Below are positions 22,477 through 34,227 of a stretch of 64,000 bases of DNA, one piece after another. Source of the stretch: Heterohyrax brucei (taxonomy: Eukaryota > Chordata > Mammalia > Hyracoidea > Procaviidae); assembly GCA_028571685.1 (NCBI GenBank), contig CM053141.1:77175833-77239832 (forward strand), given 5' to 3'. The notes under the pieces were generated by a model. That model was not told the origin of the DNA, did no database searches, and saw only the letters and a list, made by a program, of their open reading frames with translations. The first letter of the stretch is position 1. Every line of letters begins with the position of its first letter. A program made the translations under genes and the position numbers.

Positions 22477-23240
22477 TAGAGTACCCTGAGTTCAAAATGG
22501 TTTGTGACTATCTACGTTGACTTATTATAGCTGCCCTGTGACTACTGTGTTGAATATGGCACGATGGTCTCTTAGCACTCAAAGGTGCTTACTTATCATT
22601 TGTCAAGTTTCCACAGTGTGCTTACGTTAAACAAGACATAAAAAGGGCATATAAAAAACATAAAAACAGTTTGTAATTGCCTTTGGGGCTCAGCATTAAA
22701 GAGTTAAAATTCTTCTTATTGTATATGCCCCTGGAAATTCACTTTAAATCAACAAGCAAGGGATTAGCTCAAAGGAGGTGAAGAGGAAAAATAAATTTAT
22801 CCTGCTGCTGTTTCATAGGCAAAGGATTGCTCAGAGCTTTTCCTTGTTTCAGTAAAACTTCAATATATGCAGTGGAGAGTTAAAGGTCAGCTAGATTAAA
22901 GCTTGTATAGGGAAAAGAAAATAGAGAGTAAATTTATTTTATCAGATTAAACAAACTCATATCCATAAGTGAACTTAAAAAAACAACTTAACTTTGAGGA
23001 AGTGACTTTTATTTTGATTTGTTTCCTGATTGAGATGTACTGTGCCTTGAACAGTATTTGCCTTGCTGCTGACCTGGCAGAGACTGTAGGGGAATGGCCA
23101 CAAGCCAGGGTGTCCAGCCTGAATCAGGGCTTTGCTTTGCCCCCTTGTAGCTGGGAGACGTTGGGTAAATTTCTCTATCTTTTGAACCTCAGTGTTTAAC
23201 AGTGAAATGAGGTTTTGACATGTTTATTTTGATTAAAAAC
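22477..23240. other. No identifiable feature
   Basis: Follows the L1. AT-rich in the middle, no recognised repeat, no supportable gene. Open frame 22969-23199 has no family features. Confidence 0.4.
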
Positions 23241-23241
23241 C

Positions 23242-23458
23242 AAAAATCAAACCAGTTCCGTATTACCCGGTCAGTTCTGACTTACAGCACCCCAGGTGTG
23301 GCAGAGCAGAACTGTTCTCCACAGGGCTTTCAGAGGCTACAATCTTTCGAAAATAGACCGTGGGCTTTCTCTCAAGGTGTCTTTCGGTGAATTCAAACCA
23401 CCAGTCTTTTGGTTAGTAGCTGAGCACTCAGTCTTTTGCAGCACCCAAGAACTCCTTT
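23242..23458 (-). repeat. AfroSINE-related SINE variant
   Basis: Antisense variant copy: ggtcagttctgacttacagc, gcagaactgttctccacagg, caaaccaccagtcttttggt and gcagcacccaagaactcctt. Resembles 9471-9670 and 42230-42432. Confidence 0.75.
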
Positions 23459-23789
23459 TGGATGACAGTGTGTGTTAAGCATCACAGCATCATGCAGACA
23501 GCTTGGAATGAGGTAGATACTAGAGATGCTGCAGTTTCTTTCCCTTGTCTGCTCTCTCCTCCACTCGTCAGATGCTGACATTTACCCAGTGAAAGTAAAC
23601 CTCAGGTCAAATCTAAATGTCTTGCAAAAATATACAAATCTTTATTTCCAAAATATTGAGTAGTTTTCAGTCATGTGATAAATATGAGTTGCTACTATTT
23701 GTCCTATTAGTTACTACTTCTGGATACTAAATATTCCACGCTTCATGCTGCTGCAAGCAAATCTAGGTACAGACGTGACTGGGAAGGCA

Positions 23790-23965
23790 GTTTAGCTCTA
23801 GGGGTTTGAATTCATTTTCTCCTACTTATCAAATGTGTGGTCTTGGGCAATTTATTCAAGCTCTGTATGCCTCAGTTTCCTCATTTGTAAAATGGAGATT
23901 ATTGATAGCTACTTGTCTTAAGGATTCACTGAATTAATATCCTGGGTAGCGCCTGGCAGGTGCAA
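23790..23965 (+). repeat. MIR
   Basis: Clear MIR core order: gtgtggtcttgggcaattta, tatgcctcagtttcctcatt, tgtaaaatggagattattga and ggtagcgcctggcagg. Confidence 0.88.
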
Positions 23966-25220
23966 GAACTCTGGGGTAAGCAATGATTATTGCTGGTTGT
24001 GGTGGATGTTTCTGGCTGGCTGCCCACTCATAGCTCGTATCTCGCGAACTGTCTCCACCCACTCCCCATTCCACCCCAGGAATGTTTGTGTTACATAAAT
24101 GAGTCATCCTTCTCACTGTGTGTCACAGCCTTTTGGATTCAGAGAGGACATCTGATCTGAGATGGCTAAATCAGAATCATCTCCTAGAAACTTACTTTGG
24201 AGAAGTGAGAGATTGAACCCACAAGCTATGGGTTACCAAGCTCAAAGATTCAGGTTGGAGGCCATTATCCTGGCCTTTATGAGTACACAGAGAAAGCTTT
24301 TCTGCTGAAAGAAGGCACATAGGACAAGTATGAAAGAAAAACAGAGAAGTGAACTGTATGTCTCATAAGGAATGCTGAGAGGCCTGGGACATGAGATTCT
24401 GTAGCTCCTGGGGCCAGTCTGTGTTAAGTAGTCAGTGCTTGTGTGTCTTTGGGGCACTAGATTCTTACACTATCATCTTTCAATTCGCATCTCTTCCTTG
24501 GCTCGCACAATCAGTCCTCTGTGCTCTGTGCATGCAAAGAAACCCATGATTAGAGCACTAAACTTGAGCAGGAAATGGTCTACATCAGCGGTCCCCAAAC
24601 TTTTTGCTCAGATAGTCTTAGAATTTTGAAAAAAACTGTATATCTCTTACATTTTCAAGTTGACATCTAAAATCTTTACCTTAAGTTTAGGTATCACACT
24701 TCATGGAAACTTAGGGTTTTTGCAAGGTATTAAGCTTTACGGTAATGCACTATATTATGTAAACTAAGGAAAAATAAACACTTTCAATTAAACTAGTCCT
24801 CACCGTGATTTTCAGATGCATGCCAATTTCAGAGATGTTAATGTGTAGAAAATATAGTGCTTCTCAGAATCATGGAAATGTGGTCATTATCAAGAATGTA
24901 ATTCCTTACATATTGCAAATATAGACATTTTAAAATAGAACTGCAACTTCCTTCTTCTAAATGTACTGAATGTCTCTAAATATTAAAAGGATATAATACC
25001 TACCATGGTCTGGTTAAAAAACTGGACATGAACAAGGAGTACCACAACACTGGAAATTTTATATTTTATTTTCCCCTGTGAATTTATATTTTCCTATCAC
25101 CCACAAAGAATGTTACCCTAATCCATTTTTTATTCCTTAAATTCTTTTACTGGTCACACTCATACTTACGTGCAAGAAAAAAAAAGTGTACAAATTAGAA
25201 ATTTATTTTATCTTCTATGT
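23966..25220. other. No identified gene; AT-rich stretch
   Basis: Up to 24550 unassigned. From 24590 (agcggtccccaaactttttg) the sequence is AT-rich and may be an old DNA-transposon or other interspersed repeat that I cannot name. No coding signal. Confidence 0.4.
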
Positions 25221-25224
25221 CCAT

Positions 25225-25390
25225 AAAGCTCTAAGTTTGTCCTGCACAATATGGTAGCCACTGGCCACGTGTGGCTATTTCAATTAGTTAAAATTAAATT
25301 AAACAATATTGAGCAAAATAAAACATTTAGTACCCCTGTTGTGTTAGCCAGGCTTTAAGTCCTCAATAACTACATGTGCAGTTGTCCTCC
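25225..25390 (+). repeat. Old hAT-like non-autonomous repeat
   Basis: gcacaatatggtagccactg, cacgtgtggctatttcaatt and gtcctcaataactacatgtg share a signature with the antisense copy at 37500-37805. The agccac..atgtggct motif near cag/ctg ends suggests an old DNA transposon; the class is inferred. Confidence 0.55.
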
Positions 25391-25439
25391 GTATTGAGAT
25401 TTCCCTTGGCGGGAAACCCTAATCTCTGCCACTGGCTAA

Positions 25440-25862
25440 CAGGTAAGATTGGATTATGGTAAAGAAGATTAAAGTGGGACTGTAAAACCATTACGAAGGT
25501 CGCCTCCCTGATCCAATGTAAAGGGAGTTTCCTTGCGGTGTGGCTTGCACCATCCTGTATTCTGTAAGAGGGAGCGTAAGGAGACGGAAGCAGAAAGTTG
25601 GGAACCTCGTGCTTCTAAGAAAGCAGCAGTGGGAGAATGTGTCCTTTGGACTTGAGGTTCCTATGCTGAGATGCTCCCAGACCAAGGGAAGGCTGATGAT
25701 GAGGATCTTCCTCCAGAGCTGACAGAGAAAGAAAATGTCTACCTGGAGCTGATGCACTAATTTTGGACTTGCAGCTGACTAGAGTGCAAGAGAATGGACT
25801 TCTGTTTGTTGACACTGTCCACTTGTGTTATTTCTTTTATAGCAGAATTAGATGGCTAAGCA
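25440..25862 (+). repeat. Solo LTR, MaLR-like lineage family
   Basis: Blocks gtaaagggagtttccttgcg, tgaggttcctatgctgagat, cttcctccagagctgacaga, gactagagtgcaagagaatg and cttttatagcagaattagat lie in the same order as in the LTRs at 26770-27213, 32817-33342 and 33505-34012. The 5' end is diverged. Confidence 0.75.
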
Positions 25863-25995
25863 CTGCTATAAAAATTAAAAGAAAAAATTCTTCTGGATTC
25901 ATTGTTCATTATACTGGCTGTAAGTACTTAATAGAACAAGAAAATATAAACGTATTATGTATTTTAAAATACTTATATGTAATATATAACATTTT

Positions 25996-26043
25996 AGGGT
26001 TGCCACGAGTCAGATCCAACTCGACAGCACTTCGCTTGGCTTT
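25996..26043 (+). repeat. SINE/RTE 3' tail fragment
   Basis: Only the 3' terminus: agggttgccacgagtcagat, ccaactcgacagcacttcgc and ttggcttt. It shows the near-palindrome gagtcagatccaactc and the gcactt..ggct end also seen at 54690 and 57868. Confidence 0.75.
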
Positions 26044-26769
26044 ATGATATTATTTATTAAACACAAAAAAGAAACATGTTATGATTGTGTGTCCTAATCA
26101 AGTAATTTGGGTTTTTTTAAAAATAGTTTCATATGTTCCATGACTTACTACTAGAAGAAGTTTGACATAAATTCTATTCCTATTTTTCAATTTTACAGAT
26201 GGAAGAATTGAGAAATTTTCTTCACATAAATAAGTACACAAAAATAGAAAGTTACAGCATCGGTCACTCAGTTCTCTGAACTTCTGAGTTATGAGTCAAA
26301 ACTCGTGTAATGACCTATATTGTGACCATAAAAATGTATATTTCAGGATCATTTAGCTGACAACTTAATTAGGTACTATTTTAATTATGTTCAAGTTAAA
26401 GAATTGAAAGCCATTTGACTTGCAAAATGATTTCTGGGATACATACCAAACAAGTATTGTCAAACCTTATCAAATGATTTCAGTTAAACCTTTTACTCTT
26501 TCACTTAGACATACTTAGTGTAACTTGATACACATAAAAAAATTGTGAGTAACAAAAATTGATAATTTTATTGTATATTTGCCAGTAAAAGTTTTTAACA
26601 ATTGACTTCATCTTATCACATGCTTTAAATATATATTTCAGAAGGTGAGATTTAGATCATTTAAAATTGTGGAAAATATTGACCATAAAACCTACAAGGC
26701 AAAAGCATCTTAATTTTCAAACCAGTCAGCCAAATTAGAGTGGCTGCCCAGAAGAGTGCGTGGCAGTTT
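26044..26769. other. AT-rich, no identifiable feature
   Basis: AT-rich sequence without recognised repeat or open frame of interest. Confidence 0.4.
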
Positions 26770-27213
26770 GGCTGGGCTGTAACGTCTGGCGTCGTGTTGT
26801 GTCCCTGCATGTTGTAAATTCTGCCCAATGATGTTAATGAGGGAGGGTGGGCTGCAGCGGTGCTGGTGGGCAGCACTCAATGTGTAAGGGTTTACTGTTG
26901 CTCAGGCAGTCTCTTGAGATATAACAGAAGGAAGCTGACAGAGAGACTTGGGGGATTTCACACCACCAAGAAGCAGTGTTGGGAGTAGAGTACATCCTTT
27001 GGAAAGGACCTGGGGTCCCTGTGCCACAGAAGCTCTCAGTCCGGGGAAAGACTGGTGATGAGGATTTTCCTCCAGAGCCGACAGAGAGCCTTCCCCTGGA
27101 GCCGATGCCTTGAATTTGGACTTGTAGTTTACAGGACTTGAAAGAATAAAATTTCTCTTTTTAAGTCATCTACTTGCGGTATTTCTGTTACGGCAACACT
27201 ACGTGACTAAGAC
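26770..27213 (+). repeat. Solo LTR, MaLR-like lineage family
   Basis: ttcacaccaccaagaagcag, ggtccctgtgccacagaagc, ttttcctccagagccgacag, aatttggacttgtagtttac and ttctgttacggcaacactac, ending gtgactaagacaa. Same family as 25440-25862. The left boundary is uncertain. Confidence 0.7.
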
Positions 27214-27224
27214 AAAGGTTTTTT

Positions 27225-27248
27225 CTGACTCAATGGCACTTGGCTGGC
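27225..27248 (+). repeat. Possible SINE/RTE tail scrap
   Basis: ctgactcaatggcacttggc then tggc resembles the gactcgacggcacttggct tail, directly after the LTR. Too short to be sure. Confidence 0.35.
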
Positions 27249-27249
27249 A

Positions 27250-28197
27250 ATTTGCAAATGCATATAATGTGTAGGTAAGATAATAAATTATATAAAAGGC
27301 AAGAAGTACATCAAAAGGCATGGTACTCTTTAGGTAAATGTGTATGTGTGTGTGCACACAAGTATCAAACTGGTTTTGGTGAATAATTAAGTTAGAGTTA
27401 TGTATAAAAATTTCAAAATGACTCGTAATTTCATTACATGTTTTCCTTTGCATTAATGAAAGAGAAAGGTATATACAAATAAAAGCTAATTATATAACAG
27501 CTAATATGTTTTTGAATATAGGAAGTGGAAAATACTAAACATTTTGTTCGATAAAAAGCATTTTGATCACAGTTGGAATAGCTGATAATATAATTTGATG
27601 AAACAGAGTTTAAATATCTTATTGAATGACACGTAACAAATCTGAAAACAAAACATCAGTTGAAAGTTCTAAGAGGTTCTTACCATTGTATGTTAAAGAA
27701 GTTAGTAACTCCAGAAAATATGTCATTTATACTGAAAAGAAGAAACATTAGAAGGTTGTACTGTTTGGCTGGGTTCTGACAGGCTGGGTGTGTTTTTCTT
27801 TTCAGATAATGACATATTGCAGGGGAGATTTTGATAGTAGCTGGAAATGATAACTTTTAAAAATATATGGGAAGAAACAATTTTTAGAGTTTGGTATTTG
27901 TCTCTTACTTTCAGTCTGGTTAGAGTCCTCCTCAGCAGTGAGGTGCTCTCTGAAGACAGTTGGCAGGTGGAAGAGAAGAAGTAATAACAGGTCATTTTCC
28001 CACCAACCAGTTCCCATACACCTCTGAATTCAGAACATCTGGACCTGGGCCAAAATAGCTCATCTGGGGAAGACTGGAGTCCTGTGAGGTTCTGGTGTTT
28101 AAAGGATGTCCTTTTTGTCTGGTGTCTGGAAAGTTCCATCACTGAGCAACTCACGCAACTAAAATTTGAGATGAATTGTTCTTTCTTTTAGACATAC
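27250..28197. other. AT-rich, no identifiable feature
   Basis: No recognised repeat. A minus-strand open frame of 143 codons (27723-28154) is the longest here but has no domain features and a low-complexity, serine-rich composition; I treat it as chance. Confidence 0.4.
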
Positions 28198-28345
28198 TAG
28201 AGAACTGGTTAAGTGCTATGTCTGGTAGCCAAAAGGACGGCAGTTTGAACCCACCAGGTGCTCCTAGGACACTCTACGGGGCAGTTCTACTCTAACCTAT
28301 TGGGTACACTATGAGTCAGAATTGTCTGAACAGCTGTGGGCTTTT
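28198..28345 (+). repeat. AfroSINE-type SINE
   Basis: Sense copy, tggttaagtgctatgtctgg to gtcagaattgtctgaacagc. Confidence 0.85.
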
Positions 28346-28531
28346 GAGGGGTTGGAGAAGAATTGTATAGACATTGCCATCCTCAGACAAAATAATTTAA
28401 TTTAATTTTTAATTAAAAAATTATTATGATGAAATATTTCACCATAATATGTTTTATAATTCCACTATTTTTACACCTAAAATTCAATGACATCAATTAT
28501 ATTCATTAATTACAGTTACTATATCGTTCAT

Positions 28532-28690
28532 AGGAACCCTGGTGGTGCAGTTAGGGGCTATCTCTGCTAAACAAAAGGTCAGCAGTTGAAGTCCACTAAG
28601 TTCTCATTAGAAACACTATGGAGCAGTTCTCCTCTGCCTCATAGGGTTGCTGGGAGTCAGAATCGACTTGACGACAATAGTTTAGTGGGT
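28532..28690 (+). repeat. AfroSINE-type SINE
   Basis: Sense copy, aggaaccctggtggtgcagt to gagtcagaatcgacttgacg. The 5' start is well preserved. Confidence 0.88.
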
Positions 28691-28702
28691 TATGTGGTGC
28701 AT

Positions 28703-28862
28703 GCAGCCCTGGCGGTGAAGTGGTTAAGAGTATGGCTGCTAACCAGAAGGGTAACAGTTTGAATCCACCAGCTGCTCATTGGAAGCTCTGTGGGACAATT
28801 GTACTCTGTCCTACAGGATCTCTTTGAGTTGGACTCAATTCAATGGTTACATGTTTGTTTTT
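28703..28862 (+). repeat. AfroSINE-type SINE
   Basis: Sense copy, gcagccctggcggtgaagtg to ggactcaattcaatggttac, immediately downstream of the previous one and in the same orientation. Confidence 0.85.
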
Positions 28863-28929
28863 TGGTGGAGGGGTTACTAGGATCACCATTATGTGGAAAC
28901 ATCTATGCGTATGATAGAGTCCAGGGAAG

Positions 28930-29070
28930 AACGTAGCCAGTTGTTTGTATAGGCTGTAATCTTTACAAGCAGACTGCCACATCTTTCTCCTATGGAGCCA
29001 CTGGCGCATTCAACCACTTGGCTTTCTGATTTATAGCCAAATGCTCAGCCACTGTGTCCCCAGTGTTCTT
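28930..29070 (-). repeat. AfroSINE-type SINE, long form, partial
   Basis: Antisense; ggctgtaatctttacaagca, gactgccacatctttctcct and gctcagccactgtgtcccca mark the long form's middle and head. The tail side is degraded. Confidence 0.7.
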
Positions 29071-29196
29071 TGGCGCTCCTAGCAAACACAGGGATTTTGT
29101 GACCTGATTTTTGCCCCCTGCTATCTTGTTGAGTAATATTCCAGATCATAGCCAGAGCACATACCAACCACTTGCTTAGTGCTGGTAACATTCTCT

Positions 29197-29635
29197 ATTA
29201 GTGTTCTATTGCTGCTGTAACAAAATGAATTCAGTGGCTTAAAACCACACAGATTTATTACATTATAGTTCTGCAGATATGAAGTCCTCAAATCCAAATG
29301 CCAACTGACTGCATTCTTTCTGGAAGCTCTATGGGAAAAATTCATTTCCTTGCCTTTTCTGCTTCCAGAAGCTGCCTGCATTCCATGGTTGGTATCCCTT
29401 TTCCTCATTTTCAGAGTCAACAACTGTGAAATGTAGCATCTTCAAATGTTTTTTTTTCTACACTACTGCCTTCCTCTTCCTCTTCCTCGGATCCTGGGAT
29501 TATATTGGATCCACCTGGATAATCCAGGATACTTTCCCTATTTCAGAATTTGTCCATTAACATATTCACAGGTTTTAGGGATTAGGGTGTGTATGTCTTT
29601 TTGTGGGGGAGGCGGCCATTATTCTGCCCGCCACT
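29197..29635 (-). repeat. Old ERVL-MaLR (MLT1-type) LTR
   Basis: tctattgctgctgtaacaaa, gcttaaaaccacacagattt, tatagttctgcagatatgaa, cacctggataatccaggata and tattctgcccgccac are the MLT1-class blocks in antisense. Confidence 0.8.
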
Positions 29636-29639
29636 TAAA

Positions 29640-30212
29640 ATGTGTTTGAATGTCACTGAATTCCCCCTTATTTTGGAAAAAAGTAAAGGACCATTTGGTG
29701 TTATTATCATTTCATGTTGTTTGCCTGCCAACAGCACACGGAGCTCTCCACTCAAACATATTTAGAAACAGTCTCTGCTGTGTGCTTACAAATATGATTA
29801 TTGTTAACATTTTTAATTATTTAACATTTATCGAGCCCCAACATGTGCTAAGTATTCCTCAAAACATACAATTAGCCATGGTTGATGCCTAAAGGGTTTA
29901 CTACTTAAATTAGATAGACATGTCTAAAATTAGACAGATGCTAACATCTATAAATAGCAGTTCTTTGCAAAAGACCTAACTATTCCAAACAAATCATGTA
30001 CAGAGCTCTGTATTATGTATTCTCCAAGGTCTTCTTTACTCCAGTGAGACCAAGAAATGTACAGGCTCCAGAAAGTATACATTGAAATTTTATATCGGCA
30101 GGAAAGAAATACTGTGTAAATGCCACTTACAAGAACTGTTTTTAAAGTCTGAGACAACTACATGGTACTTTTTTCCCCCAAGATCTTGTGACATAGAAGG
30201 TTTTTGTTTGTG
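29640..30212. other. Mostly unassigned; MIR trace
   Basis: A MIR-like trace at about 29825-29885 (tttatcgagccccaacatgt). Otherwise no recognised feature. Confidence 0.4.
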
Positions 30213-30386
30213 CTCTCTGGTTAGTAAGTGGTTAAGTGCTACAACTGCTAACCTAAAGTTCAGCCATTTGAATCCACCAGGTGCTCCTTGGTTACTCTAT
30301 AAGAGCGTTTCTGCTCTGTCCTATAAGGTCACTATGAGTCAGAATTGACTTGACAACAGTGGGTTTTTTTTTTTTTTTTTTTTTTT
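30213..30386 (+). repeat. AfroSINE-type SINE with T-run tail
   Basis: Sense copy: gtggttaagtgctacaactg, tttgaatccaccaggtgctc and gagtcagaattgacttgaca, then about 23 T ending at 30386. Second copy in the window with a long T-run 3' end. Confidence 0.88.
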
Positions 30387-30524
30387 GAGGGGGCGGGAAG
30401 GGTGGTCAATAAGATTTGGCTATGAAAAGAAAATATCTTGTAAAAAAAATTCATGATTTAGAAATTTAATTGCTAACTAGAATCAGATGCTTTCAAAAAC
30501 TGATGTTGTGATTGACAAGCCCAG

Positions 30525-31968
30525 CTCATAATGGTCCGATAGGATCTGGGAGACTGTTTGACATGATAATGCAAGAGAACTGGGAAATATCTCCAAAGGT
30601 TAGCAGGCTGAGCAAACTGTTGTGTCAATATATCATGATGTCTGGTTGAATAAAAGTATATACACCACTTGTTCTAAACTTCTGATGAATTTTCCTGGCA
30701 ATAAGTTTTTTCCATATACCAACAGATTGTGGAACTTACTGAACAATATCATTAATACCACAAACAAGTAAAATTTTGCTAACATCAACAACAAAATGCC
30801 AGAAATTCCAGCCAGATTCAGAATATGTGGAATGAGGGGTTTCATTTGCTGACATCAGGGGGATCACGGCTGAAAGCAAAAAATACCAGAAAGATGTTTA
30901 CTTGTGTTTTATTGACTGTACAAAGGCATTCAACTATGTGGATCATAACAAATTATGTATAACGTTGTAAAGAATCAGAATTTTAGAACACTTAATTTTA
31001 CCCATTAGTAGCTTGACTTAGACCAAGAAGCAGCTGTTTCGACAGTACAAGGAGATGCTGAGTGGTACAAAGTCAGGAAAGGTGTGAGTCAGAGTTTTTT
31101 CCTGTCACCATATTTATTCAATCTCTGTGCTGAGGCAATATGAGAAACTGGGCTATAGGAAGAAGAACTAGAGATCAGGATTGGAGGAAGACTCATGAAC
31201 AATTTGCACTGTATAGACGACACAACCTTGCTTGCTGAAAGTGAAGAAGACTTGAAACACCTACCGACGGAGATCAAAGACCACAGCCTTTAGTATGGAT
31301 TATACCTCAGCATCAAGAAAACAAAAATCCTTACAGATGGACCAATAAGCAACATCATGACAAATAGAGAAGAGATCGAAGTTGTTAAGGATTTCACTTT
31401 ATTTGGATCTACAATCAATATCTATGGAACTGGCAATCAAGAATCAAATGACATGTCGTGTTGAGCAAATCTCCAAAAGACCTAAAATGTGCAAAGCAAA
31501 GCAGTCACTTTAAAGAATAAGTTGTGCCTGACCCAAGCCAAGGTATTTTCATTTACCTCATATGATTGTGAAAGCTGGACAATGAATAAGTAAAACCAAA
31601 GATGCATTTAAATTTTGGTGTTGGCAAAGAATATTGAATATATTATGGCCTGTCAGAAGGAAGAACAAATCTGTGCTCAAACAAGTAGAGTCAGAATGCT
31701 CCTAAGAGCAAAGATAGTGAGAATTTGTCTCATGCGCTTTGGATGTGTAATCAGGGTGGACCAGTCCCTGGAGAAGGACATTACGCTTAGTAAACCAGAA
31801 GGTCAGTAAAAGAGAGGAAGACCCTCAATGAGGTGGACGGATAGAACGGCAGCCACAAAGGGCCGTGCACAGAAACAGCCGTGAGGATGGAGCAGGACCA
31901 GCAATGTTTCCTTCTGTGATACACGAGGCTGCTGAGAGTCAGAATGGACTAACAACAATAAACCGAGA
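30525..31968 (+). pseudogene. RTE-type LINE, decayed ORF
   Basis: Remains of an RTE reverse transcriptase ORF. In order it shows agaaagatgtttacttgtgt (the VYLCFID motif-A region, then FNYVDHNKL), gctgagtggtacaaagtcag, and the motif-C block at about 31203-31255. There the YADD is CIDD, followed by TTLLAESEEDL, and KDFTLFGSTINIYG. The C-terminal zone gives VLAKNIEYIMACQKEEQ and MRFGCVIRVDQSLEKDI. Many stops and frameshifts break it. The 3' end reaches gagagtcagaatggactaac and a caa-type repeat. RTE LINEs usually encode endonuclease plus RT; the endonuclease end is absent or too diverged to see here. Confidence 0.88.
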
Positions 31969-32794
31969 CCCTGAGGTAGAGTGAATTGTTTGTGGTTACA
32001 AATGCTTAATATCGAAGTCAGAACTAGAATCACGGTATCCGCGAGAGCTGACGCTCCTGCTCTGCCTCTTACCTCACTGTCCTCGTCTGTCTTCCTCACC
32101 CCAGCACCACCCACCTTTTCCCACATACAGTAACTCGTCAGCATAGAAAAAGAGATGAACATTTCTGTAATGTCATCTATCTGTTAACATTGGTTTTTCT
32201 GAAATCATCTTTCCCAAGGCTGGCTGCGGAAAGTATCACTCCAGAGCAGCAAGCCAAAGGCCCCAATCCTAGTGTTCCCCAAGAATGATAAAATGATTCT
32301 CCCCTGTCAGGATGATCGATGAGGATTTGAACATGTCTGGTTGACGTGGCCTATTAGCAGTTGGGCTGAGGTGTGGAGCCTTCAGCCTGTTTTCAACACT
32401 TAACATGGCCATGCCACCACAAGTTGCCAGTAATGTCTGCCTTCTTCTGTGTGGGACAGACCATTACTTAAATTAAAATAATTTTGTGTTTATCCATTCA
32501 CCTTTCCAGAGTCAGATCAGCAGATGGAGAAGCTGGGAACAGGGCCTTTTGTTTCTGGGGACAATATTCTTGTTGGAAGGTGACTCCTCAGGCATTTCAC
32601 CCTTTTTATAGTTTCAGTCGAGGCTGTGTGTGGTATCTTTAATCTCATCAAGTCAGTTTTTGAAGTGTTTTTGCCATCTGTCTACGCCCACCCTCACATC
32701 TTGCTAATCATATAACAAAGATTGCATACATGTCAATCTATTGCCGTCACTTACTATCTCATATAGCAACTGGAAAGATTTTAAAGGTCCCTGT
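31969..32794. other. No identifiable feature
   Basis: A weak MIR-like start near 31970-32030 (gagtgaattgtttgtggtta), otherwise no recognised repeat and no supportable gene. A 119-codon minus-strand frame partly overlaps the RTE end and is not convincing. Confidence 0.4.
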
Positions 32795-33493
32795 GGAAAC
32801 CCTGGTGGATAGTGATTGTCATGGATTGAATTGTGTACCCCCAAAAATATGTGTAGTCATGTGGCTGGGCCATGATTCCCGGTATCTTCTGACTCTCCTC
32901 CATTTTGTGGTTTTTCCTATGCTGGATGTTAAAGGAACAGGGTGGGGCTGTAAATCTTTTTATAAGATCACCTCCCTGCTCCACTATAAAAGAAGTTTCC
33001 ATGGTGTATGGCTTGCCCCACCCTTAATCCTTTCATCCTGCAAGAGATAAAAGGAAAGAGAAGTAGGCAGAGAATTGGGAACCTCACACCACCAAGAAAG
33101 CTGCCCTGGGAGAAGAGCGCGTCTTTCAGACCTGAGGTTCCTGTGCCAAGATGCTTCCTGGACAAAAACTGATGCAATACCAGACTTTCCTCCAGAGCTG
33201 ACGAGGAGGAAAGCCTTCCTCTGGAGCGGACACCCTGAATATGGACTTGTAGCCTACCGAACCATGCAAGAATAAACATCCCTCTGTTAAAGCCATTCAC
33301 TCTGTAGTATTTTAATTAAAGCAGCCCTAGCTGACTGAAACAGTGGTTAAATGCTATGGGGCTGCTAACCCAAAATTTAGCAGTTCAAATGCACCAGGTG
33401 CTCCTTAGAAACTCTTTAAGGTAGTTCTACTCTGCCCTATAGGATTGCTGTGAGTCAGCACTGACTCTGCGGCAGCGGGTTTTGTTTGGTTTT
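32795..33493 (+). repeat. AfroSINE-type SINE split by a solo LTR
   Basis: The SINE start (ggaaaccctggtggatagtg) is at 32795-32814 and the rest (gtggttaaatgctatggggc to actctgcggcagcgggtttt) is at 33343-33493. Removing the LTR at 32817-33342 restores a continuous SINE. Confidence 0.9.
32817..33342 (+). repeat. Solo LTR inserted in a SINE, with TSD
   Basis: A 526-bp LTR from tgtcatggattgaattgtgt to ccctagctgactgaaaca, ends tg...ca. The 5-bp target is gtgat (32812-32816) on the left and gtggt (33343-33347) on the right; the SINE consensus expects gtggt, so the left copy has one change. An AATAAA lies near the 3' end (aagaataaacatccctctg). MaLR-like by its layout; no coding region. Confidence 0.9.
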
Positions 33494-33504
33494 TGGTTCC
33501 TTTG

Positions 33505-34012
33505 TGTTTTAGTCATCTAGTGCTGCTGTATTAGAAATACCACAAAATGGATGGCTTCAAAAGAGAAATGTTTATTACACAGTGCAGTAGGCTACAAGTC
33601 CCAATTCAGGATGTCTTCTCCAAGGGAAGGCTTTCCCTCTATCACCTCTAGAGGAAAGTCCTTGTATTGTATCAGTCTTTGTTCAGGGAGCATCTTGGTG
33701 CAGTAACCTCAGGTCTGAAAGATGTGCTCTTCTCCTGATGCTGCTTTCTTGATGGTGTGAGGTTCTCCACTCTGCTTGTTTCCTTTTCCTTTCATCTCTT
33801 GTAGCATGAAAGGATAAACGGTGGTGCAAGCCACACTCTAGGAAATTCCCTTTACAGTGAAGCTGGAAGGGATTTACAGTCCTACTCTAATTATCTTTAA
33901 CATACAGCATAGGAAAATCACAAAATGGAGGACAATCATAAAATATTTGGGTATCGTGGTCCAGCCAAATGGCTATACACACTTTGAGGGGGACACAGTT
34001 CAGTCCATGAGA
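33505..34012 (-). repeat. Second solo LTR of the same family, inverted, with TSD
   Basis: A 508-bp antisense LTR from tgttttagtcatctagtgct to cacagttcagtccatgaga, with a perfect 5-bp TSD ctttg at 33500-33504 and 34013-34017. Its sequence is the reverse complement of the LTR at 32817-33342 over nearly the whole length (for example ctcaggtctgaaagatgtgc against gcgtctttcagacctgaggt). The differing TSDs show two separate insertions. Confidence 0.9.
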
Positions 34013-34060
34013 CTTTGTTTTCTCATAAGTGAGATATAGGCAATTTTAGTACCTATTTGT

Positions 34061-34105
34061 TCTGAGTCAGAAGTGACTTGATGGCAGTTAATTTGGTTTT
34101 GGATT
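34061..34105 (+). repeat. SINE/RTE 3' tail micro-insertion
   Basis: 45 bases containing only the tail (ctgagtcagaagtgacttga, tggcagttaa) between tatttgt (34054-34060) and tatttgt (34106-34112). The 7-bp repeat is a candidate TSD. Confidence 0.65.
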
Positions 34106-34227
34106 TATTTGTGGACCTTATATTAATATTACCTAAAACAGTTTGGTCTTCATCCTTGGTTTCTGGAAGGTAATTTTAACCCTTGGAATTTCTCAAATAA
34201 CTGAAGTGTCTCTGTTATGTGTAAGGA

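Noticed and set aside
27723-28154. 143-codon minus-strand open frame
   Set aside because: No domain, no start or splice context, low-complexity composition.
31803-32162. 119-codon minus-strand open frame
   Set aside because: Partly overlaps the antisense of the RTE 3' end; the rest has no features.
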